From Croceicoccus mobilis (GTDB taxonomy: Bacteria > Pseudomonadota > Alphaproteobacteria > Sphingomonadales > Sphingomonadaceae), in the NCBI RefSeq assembly GCF_001661965.1, contig NZ_LYWZ01000030.1, forward strand, positions 1 to 64,000: a stretch of DNA of 64,000 nucleotides, written 5' to 3'. The notes below the pieces were generated by a model, which searched no databases, was not told the origin of the DNA, and worked only from the letters and a program-made list of their open reading frames with translations. This document shows positions 33,701-46,144 of this stretch, in pieces (position 1 is the first letter of the stretch; each line of letters opens with the position of its first letter). Made by a program: the position numbers and the translations under genes.

Positions 33701-34183
33701 ACGCACGACGTAATTGATGCGCTGTTCCAGCGCCATGTTGATCCCGACGAGGAAGTCGATGGTCCGGCCTTGCTGCTTGCCCTTCCACTCCTCGACCAGC
33801 GCCTCGAACAGCTCGCCCGCCGGTTCGGCGGTGAAATAGGCGGCAAGCTCGGCCTTTGCCTCTTCGGTATAGCTGAAGGGGACTTCCTCGGCCTCTTCCT
33901 CCACAAAGAAGTCGAAGGGGTTGATGACGGCGAGATCGGCGATCAGGTCGACGTCGATCGAGAAATTCGTCACTCGTTCGGGAAAGACGACGCGCGCCAG
34001 CCAGTTTCCGTGAGGATCCTGCTGCCAGTTGATGAAATGGCCCGCCGGTTCGATCTTCAGCGCATAATTGGGCACCTCTGTCCGCGTATGCGGGGCAGGG
34101 CGCAGGCGTATCACCTGCGGGCCCAGCCTTACCGGGCGGTCATAGGAATAGGCGGTGCGGTGGTGGAGAGCGGCTCTGATCAT
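30791..34183 (-). CDS. Large DUF2126 transglutaminase-family protein
   Basis: A 1130-aa protein. An N-terminal transglutaminase domain (about 1-290) with Cys in [10 protein letters not shown], His in DLHAWCEIF and Asp in GLDPTSGLF is followed by the long DUF2126 region to the C terminus ([40 protein letters not shown]). It is the first gene of a three-gene minus-strand operon with the ATP-grasp/alpha-E fusion and a second transglutaminase. The conserved cluster has been predicted from genomics to make or modify a peptide-like molecule. I chose the start at 34183, which matches the usual beginning of the family. Confidence 0.88.
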   Translation of the reverse strand: MIRAALHHRTAYSYDRPVRLGPQVIRLRPAPHTRTEVPNYALKIEPAGHFINWQQDPHGNWLARVVFPERVTNFSIDVDLIADLAVINPFDFFVEEEAEEVPFSYTEEAKAELAAYFTAEPAGELFEALVEEWKGKQQGRTIDFLVGINMALEQRINYVVRMEPGTQTPEETLSLGTGSCRDTGWLLVNLLRRLGYAARFVSGYLIQMKADVIPVEGPKGPEADFTDLHAWCEIFVPGAGWIGLDPTSGLFAGEGHIPLAATPHYRSAAPISGVAEPAEVDFTFEMSVDRVHEAVRITKPFTDTRWQALLDLGAKVDEALDEGDVRLTMGGEPTFVAADDPEAPEWNGEAVGPTKAAYADKLIRKLRTRFAPGALLHHGQGKWYPGESLPRWGFSLYWRHDGKPIWNNPDLIAGGSDDPEAEAKLEQTVDAGDAEQLIEGTASALGLTGDTVQAVYEDPQKWIEREGELPVNVTALDPKIDDPEERQRIVKTFTRGLTKPVGFALPIQRQQAQPAKGPRWKTEQWTTRRGALFAVPGDSALGYRLPLGSLPHVSKSDFPYIHPTVSTDAAEPLADFRHQGREAASDTRESAPPPEGFAPTDQRVERVAAAEGAAQDRVEQEIVAGAVRTALTVEPRGQYLSVFIPPVEAMEDFLELVAAIEEVATRLNKPVRIEGYSPPPDPRVNVMKVTPDPGVVEVNIHPAASFEEICAITEGLYEDAREVGLTADKFMVDGRSVGTGGGNHIVLGGQTLPDSPFVRRPDLLKSFVLYWQRHPSLSYLFSGLFIGPTSQAPRFDEARHDSLYELDIALAQVPGPETPPQFPWISDLLFRNLLVDVTGNTHRSEICIDKLYSPDGPTGRLGLVEFRGFEMPPDAKMSVAQLLLIRALTAMFWKKPLSGSLVRWGTTLHDRFLLPHFCWADFMDVLADLRDAGFDFDPNWFEAQRQFRFPIHGEVEAGGVALEIAHALEPWNVLGETGAIGGTVRYVDSSTERLQVKARGLVPGRHVVACNGRRIPLHPTGVPGEVVGGIRYKAWAPPSCLHPLLPADAPLTFDVFDSWNNRSLGGCVYHVAHPGGRNYDDVPVNDFEAEARRRARFQPFGHTPGHAEIPPAEDGGEFPMTLDLRRPAPR

Positions 34184-34279
34184 GAACCGCTTATCGGGCC
34201 GCGCGGGCGCGCATTGCAACTGCGAATTATCGAGCCGGTGCGCAATATTCGTAAAATCCGCCGTTCGGCGCACAATAGT

Positions 34280-35041
34280 CTAATTTTGCTTGTCCAGCTC
34301 CCGCCCGATCTGCAGCGTGCCGTCACCATAGAGATAGCTTTTCTCAAAACCGCCAAGGTCGGTCAGCCGCTCCATGTCGAGGATGGTGATCCGCCCGCGA
34401 GAGATATCGGCGATGCCGCTTTCGCGCAGCTGGCGCACCACCCGGTTCAAATGGATCGCGGTCGTGCCGCAGGCATCGGCCATTTCCACCTGCGTCAATG
34501 GAAAGGGAAAGCCTGTGGGATCGGCAAGGCCGACGAAATTCAGCCGGTGCCACATTTCCGCGATCAGATGGGCAAGCCGGCCATCGGCGTTGAGCTCTTC
34601 CAGCTTCAGGATCCATTCGCGGTGCACGGCGGCATCAAGCAGGGTCGAGAACCAGAGCAGCCGTGCCAGATGCGGCTCGCCCGTTAACAGGCTGGCGATC
34701 CGGCGATGCTCGACATAGCCCAGTTTCGCCCGGCCGATTGTCACGACGGAATGATCCAGCCGCTTCAGCGCAAAGCCGTGAAGGTCGACGAAGTCGCCGG
34801 GCACATGCAGGGCCACGATATGACGCTTGTTGTCACGTTCGATGACGCGCGCCATGAATCCCTCGATAAGCAAGGTGCTCTGTTCGACGATGTCACCGCG
34901 CATCAGGATCGTGTGCTGGCTCGGAACATCCTCCACATTGGTGATCAGGTTTTCGAGCACTTCGCATTCGCGCTGGGTCATGGCGTGACGGACACGACCC
35001 AACAGGAAGCGCCAGCTATAAGGGTACTGCTCTCGGGTCAT
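34280..35041 (-). CDS. Crp/Fnr family transcriptional regulator
   Basis: A 253-aa regulator with an N-terminal effector barrel (HTILMRGDIVEQSTLLIEGF, HVPGDFVDLHGFALKRLDHS) and a C-terminal HTH (LTQVEMADACGTTAIHLNRVV). The ligand-binding arginine pattern of cAMP binders is not evident, so the effector is probably different. No Fe-S cysteine cluster is seen. It lies 96 bases upstream of the transglutaminase/ATP-grasp operon on the same strand and may control it. A perfect 16-base palindrome lies about 160 bases upstream of its start. Confidence 0.87.
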   Translation of the reverse strand: MTREQYPYSWRFLLGRVRHAMTQRECEVLENLITNVEDVPSQHTILMRGDIVEQSTLLIEGFMARVIERDNKRHIVALHVPGDFVDLHGFALKRLDHSVVTIGRAKLGYVEHRRIASLLTGEPHLARLLWFSTLLDAAVHREWILKLEELNADGRLAHLIAEMWHRLNFVGLADPTGFPFPLTQVEMADACGTTAIHLNRVVRQLRESGIADISRGRITILDMERLTDLGGFEKSYLYGDGTLQIGRELDKQN

Positions 35042-35198
35042 GGAAAATTCGCTCCTGCCCGCGGCAAGCGGCGGGGTGCGCGCGATGGGTGGAAGCTTGC
35101 TCTGACGCTTGGGCGAAGCAGGTCGATCCTGCAGCGGGGCATGGCGATCCTTCGTTTTGCGATGATCGCCCGCGCGGCAATAATCTGGCGCGAGAAAT

Positions 35199-35214
35199 CA
35201 ATAAAAGTTTATTG
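35199..35214. promoter_or_regulatory. 16-bp palindrome, candidate operator
   Basis: CAATAAA and TTTATTG separated by AG, in an AT-rich patch 158 bases upstream of the Crp/Fnr start. It could be an autoregulatory site. Confidence 0.4.
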
Positions 35215-35328
35215 GCTATGCGAACGGTTATGAAATTGCCCTGCACGTAGCCGCACCAAGTTACAACCTTTGTGCCGCGCCGCTGTTCCCCTGCAAATTC
35301 AGGAAATTCCATTGCCGGGCGGGTGCCG

Positions 35329-35353
35329 GGAACATCCTCCATGGGAAAAAGTT
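35329..35353 (+). promoter_or_regulatory. EcfG-like promoter candidate
   Basis: GGAAC, 16-base spacer, AGTT (consensus CGTT, one mismatch), 136 bases upstream of the response-regulator gene. It would place this regulator in the general stress regulon; moderate evidence only. Confidence 0.35.
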
Positions 35354-35488
35354 TCTATGCGACAGGGACATGCGATGTCAGGAAACCGCGTGTAGCCGAT
35401 CTTATTCTTGCGCGATCGCAGCCGGCGGCCGCCGCGATTTCTCCCCGATCAGAGTGCGGGGATCAGCCAGCTAAAGGGGCATTGGGGA

Positions 35489-35875
35489 ATGAACGAGGCT
35501 GCGCATAGGCCTGTCCAGGTTCTGGTCGTGGATGACGAGGCGCTTGTCGCCTTCGACATCGCCGACCAGTGCGAGGCAGCCGGCTATGAGGTGATCGGGC
35601 CGGCTCTGACCTTGAATCAGGGCCTCGAACTCGTGGCGCAGCACACGCCTTCGCTCGCCCTGCTCGACATCAATATCCGCAATGAACTGGTCTGGCCTCT
35701 TGCACGCGTCCTGCGTGAAAGGTCGGTGCCGACCGTGTTCATCAGCGCGAATTGTCGCCATGCCGAGATCGACAACGAATTCACCGCCGCGGCGTGCCTC
35801 GATAAGCCCATCAACTGGGATCAGGTGATGCAGACCGTCGCGCCGTTGCTAGGCCTGCCTTACGCGGCGGATTGA
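35489..35875 (+). CDS. Single-domain response regulator
   Basis: A 129-aa stand-alone receiver: acidic pair in VLVVDDEAL, phosphoacceptor Asp in LALLDINIRNE, Ser/Thr position in VFISAN, and Lys in CLDKPINW. No output domain is present. Single-domain regulators next to HWE kinases act as phosphorelay modulators in the alphaproteobacterial general stress response. The gene is convergent with the HWE hybrid kinase at 35902, with 26 bases between the two stops, which suggests a functional pair. The ATG at 35489 follows AAGGGG at a usable spacing. Confidence 0.85.
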   Translation: MNEAAHRPVQVLVVDDEALVAFDIADQCEAAGYEVIGPALTLNQGLELVAQHTPSLALLDINIRNELVWPLARVLRERSVPTVFISANCRHAEIDNEFTAAACLDKPINWDQVMQTVAPLLGLPYAAD

Positions 35876-35901
35876 TTATCGGCCGAAGACCGGTCGGGCA
35901 A

Positions 35902-38900
35902 TCAGCCGGGCTGGTCGAGGCCCGGGATGATGAGCTTACGCCGGAAGAAGCCGTCGCCTTGCTCGCCTTCGACGCTGGCGTCGAGCTGTCGGGACGACGC
36001 CTCGATCAGTCGTGTGCCGAAACCTGCCGGATTGGGCTTGTCGCTGCCAACGGTGCCCGTCTCGTTCCATGCCAGTTCGACCTTGTTGTCCTCGTTTGTC
36101 CAGACAACCTCCAGTGTGCCTTCACTGTGTGACAGCGCGCCATATTTCGCGGCATTGGTCGCCCATTCATGCAGGATGAGGGCAAGGGGCGTAAGCTTGG
36201 GGATGGGCACGATCACCCTTGGCCCGTTGACGCGGATCTGCTGATTTCCCGCTGACGGGGCGATGACGGTATCGATCAGCTCCTCCAGCACGACCGGGTC
36301 GTCACCCACCGATTGCTGCGTTAGCCCGTGGGCGCGGTTCATTGCGCCCACGCGGCCGCGCAGATCCTCGGCAAAGCCGTCGACGGTTTCGGCATCGCGC
36401 CTGCTGATCGAGATCATGCCGCCCACCACCGCGAACAGGTTCTTGATACGGTGGTTCATCTCCCTCAGCAGCAATTCGCGCTGTTCGATCGAACTGCGTT
36501 CCGAAGTGATGTCGAAGGCAACGCCTGCCATCGTACGTTTGTTGTTCTTGTCGACCATGCGGCCCATCGACCGGATCCAGCGATAGCTGCCATCGTTGGT
36601 CTTGACCCGATAGCTCTCGTCGAATTCCTCACCGCTCGAGATCGTGCGGCGAAGTGCTTCTTCTACATCGGCGCGGTCATCTTCGTGGATGCGCGAAATG
36701 ACATTGCTGATCTGATCGGCCGAGGCGCGGTCGATCGACAAAAGAGCGCGCTGCGTATCGTCGAGCGCGGTTTCGCCGGTCGAGGGATCATATTCCCAGA
36801 TGCCGATTCGCGCGACCTCGACGGCGAGCTTCAGCCGTTCGCGCTGGCTTATCAGCTCGCTTTCCATCGTCAGCGCCTGCGTCACGTCGGTGAAGATAAG
36901 CGTGGCGCCATCGAGGGAGCCATCCGCCTTGCGATAGGGCACGGCGCGCAGGGCGAAAACCCGGTCACCGGACGCGTCGGTGACACGCGCATCCTGCGTT
37001 TCGCCGGTCGACGCAACCGTGCGGGCCAATTCGATATGCTGCTTGCTCTGCAGGTAATCGCTCACTTCGATCAAGGCGCGTCCCTTGTCTCCCGGCTGGA
37101 AGGGAAAGAGCGTCTTGGCAGCGTCGGTAAAGCTGCGAATGCACAGGTCCTTGTCCAGCACGACGACGGCAAGCTGGGTGGAATCGAAGAAATTCTTGAG
37201 GTCCGAATTCGCCACGGTGAGCTGGTCGACCTTGGTCTTCAGCTCGTCATTGACGGTGGTCAGCTCCTCATTCGTCGACTGAAGCTCCTCGTTCATCGAC
37301 ATCATTTCTTCGTTGGAGCTCTTCAGCTCCTCGTTCGCCGTTTCCAGCTCCTCCACCGTGGTGCGCAGGCGATGGCGGGTGCGGCGAAGTTCTTCTTCGA
37401 GCAGGTGAACCTGGTCGTCGGGCGCGGTGAGCTCGAGAAATTCTTCCTCGTCATTGGCTCGGAAATTGCCCGTTTCGCGGATGACCACCAACATGGTGCC
37501 GTCGCTGACGGGTTCGCAGATGACATTGACCGGCTGCGTGCCGAAATCGGTCTTCACCTCGACATCTCGGGCGATGCGCTTGCGATCGTCGGTCGCGGTC
37601 TGGCGGATCAGTCCACCCAATGCCTCGCGCAGGCCCGGTTTCGCAAGCGAGGGCACATAGAGCCTGCGCTCCCGCTCGTTCGGAAACTCGAGATAGCGGC
37701 CGACGCGGCCCCAACTGTTGATCAGCCCAGCCGACTTGTCGACCAGCAGCGTCGCGGGCGCATAGGTCTGCGCCCGGCGCAGCGCCTCGCCCTCGACCCA
37801 GCTTTGCGAGCGTTCGTCGCCATCGTCCTGCGTCCTGCGGCGTGCGCGCTTTCGCGTGGGGGCGGGCAGGTCGAGCGAATAGTTGCGCGGCCCGTTTTTA
37901 CGCCGGAACAGGCGCACACGCTGGTCGGCAGGTTCGAACAGATCGTCGAACTGCGTCACGCTTTCGGACGGGCCGAGGAAGAGATAGCCGCTGGACTTCA
38001 GCGAATAATGGAACAGCGGGATGACCGTCTGCTGCAACCGATCATCGAAATAGATCAGCAGATTGCGGCAGGATACGAGATCGATCTTCGAAAACGGCGG
38101 ATCCTTGATCACCGAATGCGAGGAGAAGCGGATCATGTCACGCACCGGCTCGCAAATGGTGAAGGTTTCACCATGGCCGACGGTATAGTTGGAGCGCAGC
38201 GGTTCGGGAATATCGGGCAGGTGCGACACCGGATAGGATGCCGCCCGTGCCAGCTGCAACATCTGGTCGTCGATGTCGCTGGCGAAAATGTTGATGATCG
38301 GACGCGTCGCATATTTCACGCGCGCGGCGTGGAACAGCATCGCGATCGTATAGGCTTCCTCACCACTGGAGCAGCCCGGCACCCAGACGCGCAATTCGTC
38401 GGAATCGCGCGCGGTCGATACCATCGGTTCGATAACTTCGTCGTTCAGAACGCGGAACGCATCGGGGTCACGGAAAAAGCGCGTGACATTGATGAGCAGG
38501 TCGCGAAACAGCGCCTGGCACTCGTCCTTGTCGGTGCGGATGCGGTTCAGATAGACTTCGCCGTCACCGATGCCCAGCACCTGCATCCGGCGCTGGATGC
38601 GGCGCGACAGGGTCGAACGCTTGTAGCCGGAGAAATCGTGCCCAACCGTCTCTCTTAGGGTCGCGCACAATTCGTTGACGTGATCGGCGACGAAAACCGC
38701 TTCGCCGCTCGCTTCGCCGGTTTGTTTGCGGCGGTCGAAGAAATTGCGCAGGCAGGCGATGATCGCCTCCGGCTCCTCGACAAAATCGACAAGGCCAGTG
38801 CCGACTGCCGATAGCGGCATGCCGTCATAGCGCGCGCTCTGCGGTTCCTGCGCAATGGCAAGCCCGCCGTTTTCCTTTACCGCCCGCAGGCCGCGGCTGC

Positions 38901-39312
38901 CGTCCGCGCCCGTGCCCGACAAAATGATGCAGGCCGCCATCGCGCCCTGATCTTCGCCAAGCGATTCGAAGAAATCGTCGATCGGGCGGCGCATTCCGCG
39001 CGGCGTGGCAAATTCGGTGAGCTGGAGGACGCCATTGTCGATCTCCAGCCCGGAACCGGGCGGGATCACATAGACGTGATCGATCTCGATCTTTTCGCCG
39101 CCCTCGATCTGCTTGACCGGCATGTTGGTATAGCGCTCGATCAGCTGCGCCATCATCGATTCATGCGTGGGGTCGAGATGCTGGACGATGACGAACGCCA
39201 TGCCCGGCCGACCCTGATAGCCCTGAAGCGTCTCGCGCAGAGCCTCCAGCCCGCCAGCGGACGCCCCGATCCCGATTATCGGAAAAACATCTGTCGCGCT
39301 GTCATGCGCCAT
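35902..39312 (-). CDS. CheB-CheR-PAS-HWE histidine kinase
   Basis: An 1136-aa cytoplasmic multidomain signalling protein. A CheB methylesterase domain (about 10-190; Ser18 in GIGASAGGLEA, His45 in VQHLDPTH, SGTGADGSRG) is followed by a CheR methyltransferase (about 205-470; RRIQRRMQVLG, VWVPGCSSGEEAYTIA). Then come a long coiled coil (about 640-720, NEELKSSNEEMMSMNEEL), two PAS domains (about 720-960) and an HWE kinase with the H-box LLREMNHRIKNLFAVV, HEWATNAAKYGALS and WNETG. No receptor or membrane segment is present, so the input is cytosolic. It probably signals to the neighbouring receiver and to the general stress pathway. Confidence 0.92.
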   Translation of the reverse strand: MAHDSATDVFPIIGIGASAGGLEALRETLQGYQGRPGMAFVIVQHLDPTHESMMAQLIERYTNMPVKQIEGGEKIEIDHVYVIPPGSGLEIDNGVLQLTEFATPRGMRRPIDDFFESLGEDQGAMAACIILSGTGADGSRGLRAVKENGGLAIAQEPQSARYDGMPLSAVGTGLVDFVEEPEAIIACLRNFFDRRKQTGEASGEAVFVADHVNELCATLRETVGHDFSGYKRSTLSRRIQRRMQVLGIGDGEVYLNRIRTDKDECQALFRDLLINVTRFFRDPDAFRVLNDEVIEPMVSTARDSDELRVWVPGCSSGEEAYTIAMLFHAARVKYATRPIINIFASDIDDQMLQLARAASYPVSHLPDIPEPLRSNYTVGHGETFTICEPVRDMIRFSSHSVIKDPPFSKIDLVSCRNLLIYFDDRLQQTVIPLFHYSLKSSGYLFLGPSESVTQFDDLFEPADQRVRLFRRKNGPRNYSLDLPAPTRKRARRRTQDDGDERSQSWVEGEALRRAQTYAPATLLVDKSAGLINSWGRVGRYLEFPNERERRLYVPSLAKPGLREALGGLIRQTATDDRKRIARDVEVKTDFGTQPVNVICEPVSDGTMLVVIRETGNFRANDEEEFLELTAPDDQVHLLEEELRRTRHRLRTTVEELETANEELKSSNEEMMSMNEELQSTNEELTTVNDELKTKVDQLTVANSDLKNFFDSTQLAVVVLDKDLCIRSFTDAAKTLFPFQPGDKGRALIEVSDYLQSKQHIELARTVASTGETQDARVTDASGDRVFALRAVPYRKADGSLDGATLIFTDVTQALTMESELISQRERLKLAVEVARIGIWEYDPSTGETALDDTQRALLSIDRASADQISNVISRIHEDDRADVEEALRRTISSGEEFDESYRVKTNDGSYRWIRSMGRMVDKNNKRTMAGVAFDITSERSSIEQRELLLREMNHRIKNLFAVVGGMISISRRDAETVDGFAEDLRGRVGAMNRAHGLTQQSVGDDPVVLEELIDTVIAPSAGNQQIRVNGPRVIVPIPKLTPLALILHEWATNAAKYGALSHSEGTLEVVWTNEDNKVELAWNETGTVGSDKPNPAGFGTRLIEASSRQLDASVEGEQGDGFFRRKLIIPGLDQPG

Positions 39313-39508
39313 TAGGATGCGACCCCTCCTGCTGCGGGCAGGGGGGTAGACGAGAAGGGATAGTAAAGCAATGCCATAAACGCCAGATCAAGTTTAAGAT
39401 GCGAGCTCTGGTGGGAGGCACCAATTCTCACCGACTGCACGACGAATCGTTATAGGGATGCGACCGGCCAAGACCAGTGACATTTGACACAGGCGGATGG
39501 GCTGGGCC

Positions 39509-40111
39509 TCATTCTTCCAGCTTGGCGCGGGCGATGATGGCGGCGGAACTGGCGAGGGCCGAAAACGTGCCGGTCAGCACATGTCCGGTTTCGCCGGTGG
39601 CGACGCGCATCCCGGACAGGTCTTTCGTCAGGGCCTCGTCATATCGTTCCGCAGCTTCCTTGTCGCGCGAGGAGATGTCGAACTGCGATCCGAGGATATA
39701 GATGCATTTGCCGGCCCGCTCGATCTTGGACATGTAAAGCAGGTTGAGGAAGGGGCGGCCCGATGCCGTGACATTCGGTATGACGAAACGTCCGTCCTTT
39801 ACCGCATCAGTGTCGAGGAATTTGCGAATCTGCGCACGCACAGGGCCGCCGCCGCCTTCGGGCTGAAGGAACCGGCAATTGTGGCCGACCACCGCTTCTT
39901 TTGAAAACTCGGTCAGCTTCGTGAAGGAGGGATTGGCGTGGACAAGCGGAAAATCCGGCAGCAGCGCATCCGCCACGGTGAAGGCGACGGTGCTCTTGTC
40001 CATGAACGCGGCAAGGCTGGGCGGAAGCGGGTGAAGTTCCTGCTTGATCGACACGACGACTGACCCTTCTGTCCCTGTTTGGCTTACGGTTTGAACAGGC
40101 ATCTGCGCCAT
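39509..40111 (-). CDS. Short LOV blue-light photoreceptor
   Basis: A 200-aa protein with one LOV domain (about 30-150). It has the flavin-reactive cysteine at residue 79 in the diagnostic GHNCRFLQPE motif, the flavin-contact Asn residues in IPNVTASGRPFLNLLYMSK and the Gln of ILGSQFDIS. There is no kinase or other output domain. A C-terminal helix of about 50 residues (SSRDKEAAERYDEALTKD) probably mediates dimerisation. It lies 196 bases upstream of the CheB-CheR-PAS-HWE kinase gene on the same strand, so it may feed light signals to that kinase; this is inference. Confidence 0.9.
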   Translation of the reverse strand: MAQMPVQTVSQTGTEGSVVVSIKQELHPLPPSLAAFMDKSTVAFTVADALLPDFPLVHANPSFTKLTEFSKEAVVGHNCRFLQPEGGGGPVRAQIRKFLDTDAVKDGRFVIPNVTASGRPFLNLLYMSKIERAGKCIYILGSQFDISSRDKEAAERYDEALTKDLSGMRVATGETGHVLTGTFSALASSAAIIARAKLEE

Positions 40112-40360
40112 GCCCGGGCGTGAGACAGATCAGGCTGGCAGCTTACGGCATAGCTGCGAAAGCGTTGCTTGATGTGATTGCCTGCGCACCGGTTTAGGCG
40201 CAGGCCCGCGATCCAGCAAGTGCCCGTTGCGCGCAAACGGGGTATTTATCTGTTCTGTCAGCCTATTAGCGGCATATATTTGATCTGGCGACGAACTCCC
40301 GGCACGCCATCACCGCAGGCGTTTCCAGCCCGAAGCAATGGCGCGTCCGGCATCATTGGA

Positions 40361-43701
<3,341 letters not shown>

Positions 43702-43727
43702 GGTCTGGTGACTGGACGCAGGACAGC

Positions 43728-43763
43728 AAAAAGGCCGCCCCGTCATGCGGAGCGGCCCTTTTT
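43728..43763. terminator. Bidirectional intrinsic terminator
   Basis: AAAAAGGCCGC (43728-43738) and GCGGCCCTTTTT (43752-43763) pair with one bulged base. The stem is flanked by A- and T-runs, so it works for the ZIP gene (plus) and for the convergent UrcA gene (minus). Confidence 0.85.
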
Positions 43764-43787
43764 CGCTGACCTGTAAGGTCGCTCGAC

Positions 43788-44093
43788 TTAGCCGAGTTCG
43801 GCGGTCGAGGCCGAAGCGATCGAGCGCTGTGCGTCGATCTGTGCGTCAGCTTCTTCCATCGCGTCGCGGATGCAGGAACGCACCTGCAGACGGCTGGCGA
43901 AGGACGGAACCTCGTCGTTGCAAGCCGCGCTCACTTCGGTGAGGACACGAGCGCGCAGTTCCGACACGTCGGAAGACTGGGCGAGGTCGAGATCGGAAAA
44001 GTCCACACGGACTTCGGTATCTTCTGCCTGAGCAGCCGGGGCAATGCCGAAAGTGGCAAGAGCGGCCAGGGCAGGAACGATGAACTTACGCAT
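43788..44093 (-). CDS. UrcA family exported protein
   Basis: A 101-aa exported protein. Signal peptide about 1-23 ([20 protein letters not shown]) is followed by the UrcA pattern [22 protein letters not shown], two cysteines (AACNDE and RSCIRDA) and a repetitive alpha-helical C terminus. UrcA proteins are common in Sphingomonadales, are small and periplasmic, and have no established biochemical role. The SD (AGGAGG) precedes the start. It is divergent from guaA. Confidence 0.85.
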   Translation of the reverse strand: MRKFIVPALAALATFGIAPAAQAEDTEVRVDFSDLDLAQSSDVSELRARVLTEVSAACNDEVPSFASRLQVRSCIRDAMEEADAQIDAQRSIASASTAELG

Positions 44094-44341
44094 ATTTCCC
44101 TCCTATGAGTTGCCGCCTGAAAAGCATCCAGAAGTGTTTTCGTTCTCTCTTTTGTCGAGCTTTTTGTGCACTGCACCATACGATTGCGCAAATGCGAAAA
44201 GAAGCGGCTCTGTTGCGTTTTGTGCAATTATGCTCGTCCGTATGGGCAATCCGCCGCTTTCGGCGGTGCTGGATGGGGCGATGCCCGTCTTTTTTTTCCT
44301 GCACTGGACAGAATCGACGGCCTCAAATAACGCGCCGGACC

Positions 44342-45970
44342 ATGGCCCAGAACCCCGAACAGACGTCCGAATCCGGTGAAACCGGCATGCCCCGCCTTGG
44401 TAGTGATAGCCAGGGCGATACGATTCTCATCGTCGATTTCGGCAGTCAGGTCACGCAGCTGATCGCCCGCCGCGTTCGTGAGGCAGGGGTTTATTCGGAA
44501 ATCGCGCCCTTCACCATGGCGGAAGAGGCGTTCAAGCGGATGAAGCCTGCCGGCATCATCCTGTCGGGCAGCCCGGCGGGCGTTCCCGAAGATGGCAGCC
44601 CGCGCGCGCCGCAGATGCTGTTCGAGGCGGGCGTTCCGATCCTGGGCATCTGTTATGGCCAGCAGGTGATGAGCCACCAGCTGGGCGGCGAAGTGCGGCC
44701 GGGGCACGAAACGGGTGAGGGCGGCGAGTTTGGCCGCGCCTTCCTGACCGTGACCAAGCGTTGCGCCCTCTTCGACGGCCTTTGGGAAGAGGGCGAGCGT
44801 CATCAGGTCTGGATGAGCCACGGCGACAAGGTCACCAAGTTCGCCCCCGGATTCGAGATCGTTGCCATTTCCGACGGCGCGCCCTTCGCGGTCATCGCGG
44901 ATGAGGAACGCCGCTTCTATGGCACTCAGTTCCACCCCGAAGTCGTGCACACGCCCGACGGCGGCAAGCTCATCGCCAATTTCGTGCGCCATGTCTGCGG
45001 CTGCGCGGGGGACTGGACGATGGCCCAGTTCCGCGAGACCAAGATCGCCGAAATCCGCGAGCAGGTCGGCGATGCGAAAGTCATTTGCGGTCTGTCCGGC
45101 GGTGTCGACAGCGCGGTTGCCGCCGTGCTGATCCACGAAGCGATCGGCGACCAGCTGACCTGCGTCTTCGTCGATCACGGCCTTATGCGCATGGGGGAGG
45201 CCGATCAGGTCGTCAGCCTGTTCCGCGGCCATTATAACATTCCGCTGGTCCACGTTGACGCCACGACCCTGTTCATGAAGGGCCTTGAGGGCGTCACCGA
45301 CCCTGAAGCCAAGCGCAAGTTCATCGGCAAGACCTTCATCGACGTGTTCGAGGACGAGGCCAACAAAATCGGCGGCGCCGACTTCCTTGCGCAGGGCACG
45401 CTCTATCCCGACGTGATCGAGAGCGTTTCGTTCACCGGCGGCCCCAGCGTCACGATCAAGAGCCACCACAATGTCGGCGGCCTTCCCGAACGCATGAACA
45501 TGGACCTGGTCGAGCCCTTGCGCGAATTGTTCAAGGACGAAGTGCGCGAGCTGGGCCGCGAATTGGGCCTGCCCGACATCTTTGTCGGTCGCCATCCGTT
45601 CCCGGGGCCGGGACTTGCCATCCGCATTCCCGGCGCGGTTGATCGTGACAAGGCCGATATCTTGCGCAAGGCGGATGCCATCTATCTGGAAGAGATCCGC
45701 AATGCGGGCCTTTACGATGCGATCTGGCAAGCCTTCGCCGTGCTGCTTCCGGTGAAGACCGTGGGCGTGATGGGTGATTACCGCACCTATGACTATGTCT
45801 GCGCCCTGCGCGCGGTCACCAGCACCGACGGCATGACCGCCGATGTCTATCCTTTCGACGGCAAGTTCCTTGCCCAATGCGCCACGCGCATCGTGAACGA
45901 GGTGAAGGGCATCAACCGCGTGGTCTATGACTATACGTCAAAGCCGCCGGGCACCATCGAATGGGAGTGA
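44342..45970 (+). CDS. guaA: GMP synthase (glutamine-hydrolysing)
   Basis: Converts XMP to GMP with ATP and glutamine in purine synthesis. The 542-aa protein has the class I amidotransferase half ([20 protein letters not shown], catalytic Cys in [20 protein letters not shown]) and the PP-loop synthetase half ([14 protein letters not shown], then [19 protein letters not shown] and [16 protein letters not shown]-like ending). The ATG at 44342 gives an N-terminal extension of about 20 polar residues; ATG at 44387 is an alternative. No riboswitch or PurR-type site is evident in the 248-base upstream gap. Confidence 0.95.
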   Translation: MAQNPEQTSESGETGMPRLGSDSQGDTILIVDFGSQVTQLIARRVREAGVYSEIAPFTMAEEAFKRMKPAGIILSGSPAGVPEDGSPRAPQMLFEAGVPILGICYGQQVMSHQLGGEVRPGHETGEGGEFGRAFLTVTKRCALFDGLWEEGERHQVWMSHGDKVTKFAPGFEIVAISDGAPFAVIADEERRFYGTQFHPEVVHTPDGGKLIANFVRHVCGCAGDWTMAQFRETKIAEIREQVGDAKVICGLSGGVDSAVAAVLIHEAIGDQLTCVFVDHGLMRMGEADQVVSLFRGHYNIPLVHVDATTLFMKGLEGVTDPEAKRKFIGKTFIDVFEDEANKIGGADFLAQGTLYPDVIESVSFTGGPSVTIKSHHNVGGLPERMNMDLVEPLRELFKDEVRELGRELGLPDIFVGRHPFPGPGLAIRIPGAVDRDKADILRKADAIYLEEIRNAGLYDAIWQAFAVLLPVKTVGVMGDYRTYDYVCALRAVTSTDGMTADVYPFDGKFLAQCATRIVNEVKGINRVVYDYTSKPPGTIEWE

Positions 45971-46017
45971 TCGGCAGGTGTCGCCCGGGCTCGCGTTTTT
46001 GCGTTTGCGCAAATACC

Positions 46018-46042
46018 GGAACCCGATAGACTGCTAGCCGTT
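46018..46042 (+). promoter_or_regulatory. EcfG-type general stress promoter (perfect consensus)
   Basis: GGAAC at 46018-46022, exactly 16 bases, then CGTT at 46039-46042. This matches the EcfG (sigma-EcfG) consensus of alphaproteobacteria. It sits 103 bases before the small gene at 46145 and after the guaA stop, so it is correctly placed and oriented. Confidence 0.75.
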
Positions 46043-46144
46043 CCCCCTAGGGGCCCATTGGCCGAGCGCATTGTGTCACCGGGACCTAAGTCGGGGAATG
46101 ACTGGCCTGTGATCGAAACTGGGGTCGCGCTCGGGGAGAGAACG

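Larger units (their letters stand above)
35042..35488. other. Intergenic region with palindrome and promoter-like element
   Basis: This 447-base gap separates the divergent Crp/Fnr gene and the single-domain response regulator. I see no convincing gene in it. It contains a perfect palindrome CAATAAA-AG-TTTATTG (35199-35214) and, toward the response regulator, GGAAC at 35329-35333 followed after 16 bases by AGTT, close to the EcfG-type promoter consensus. Confidence 0.5.

Noticed and set aside
35272-35508. 78-aa open frame upstream of the single-domain response regulator
   Set aside because: No SD, no recognisable motif, overlaps the real gene start and the promoter-like element.
36328-38658. 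776-aa plus-strand open frame
   Set aside because: Antisense to the CheB-CheR-PAS-HWE kinase gene, which has clear domain motifs throughout.
44094-44341. Purine riboswitch or PurR site before guaA
   Set aside because: No conserved riboswitch core or palindromic PurR-type site could be recognised.
44228-45877. 549-aa minus-strand open frame
   Set aside because: Complement of guaA; no family motif and no SD.
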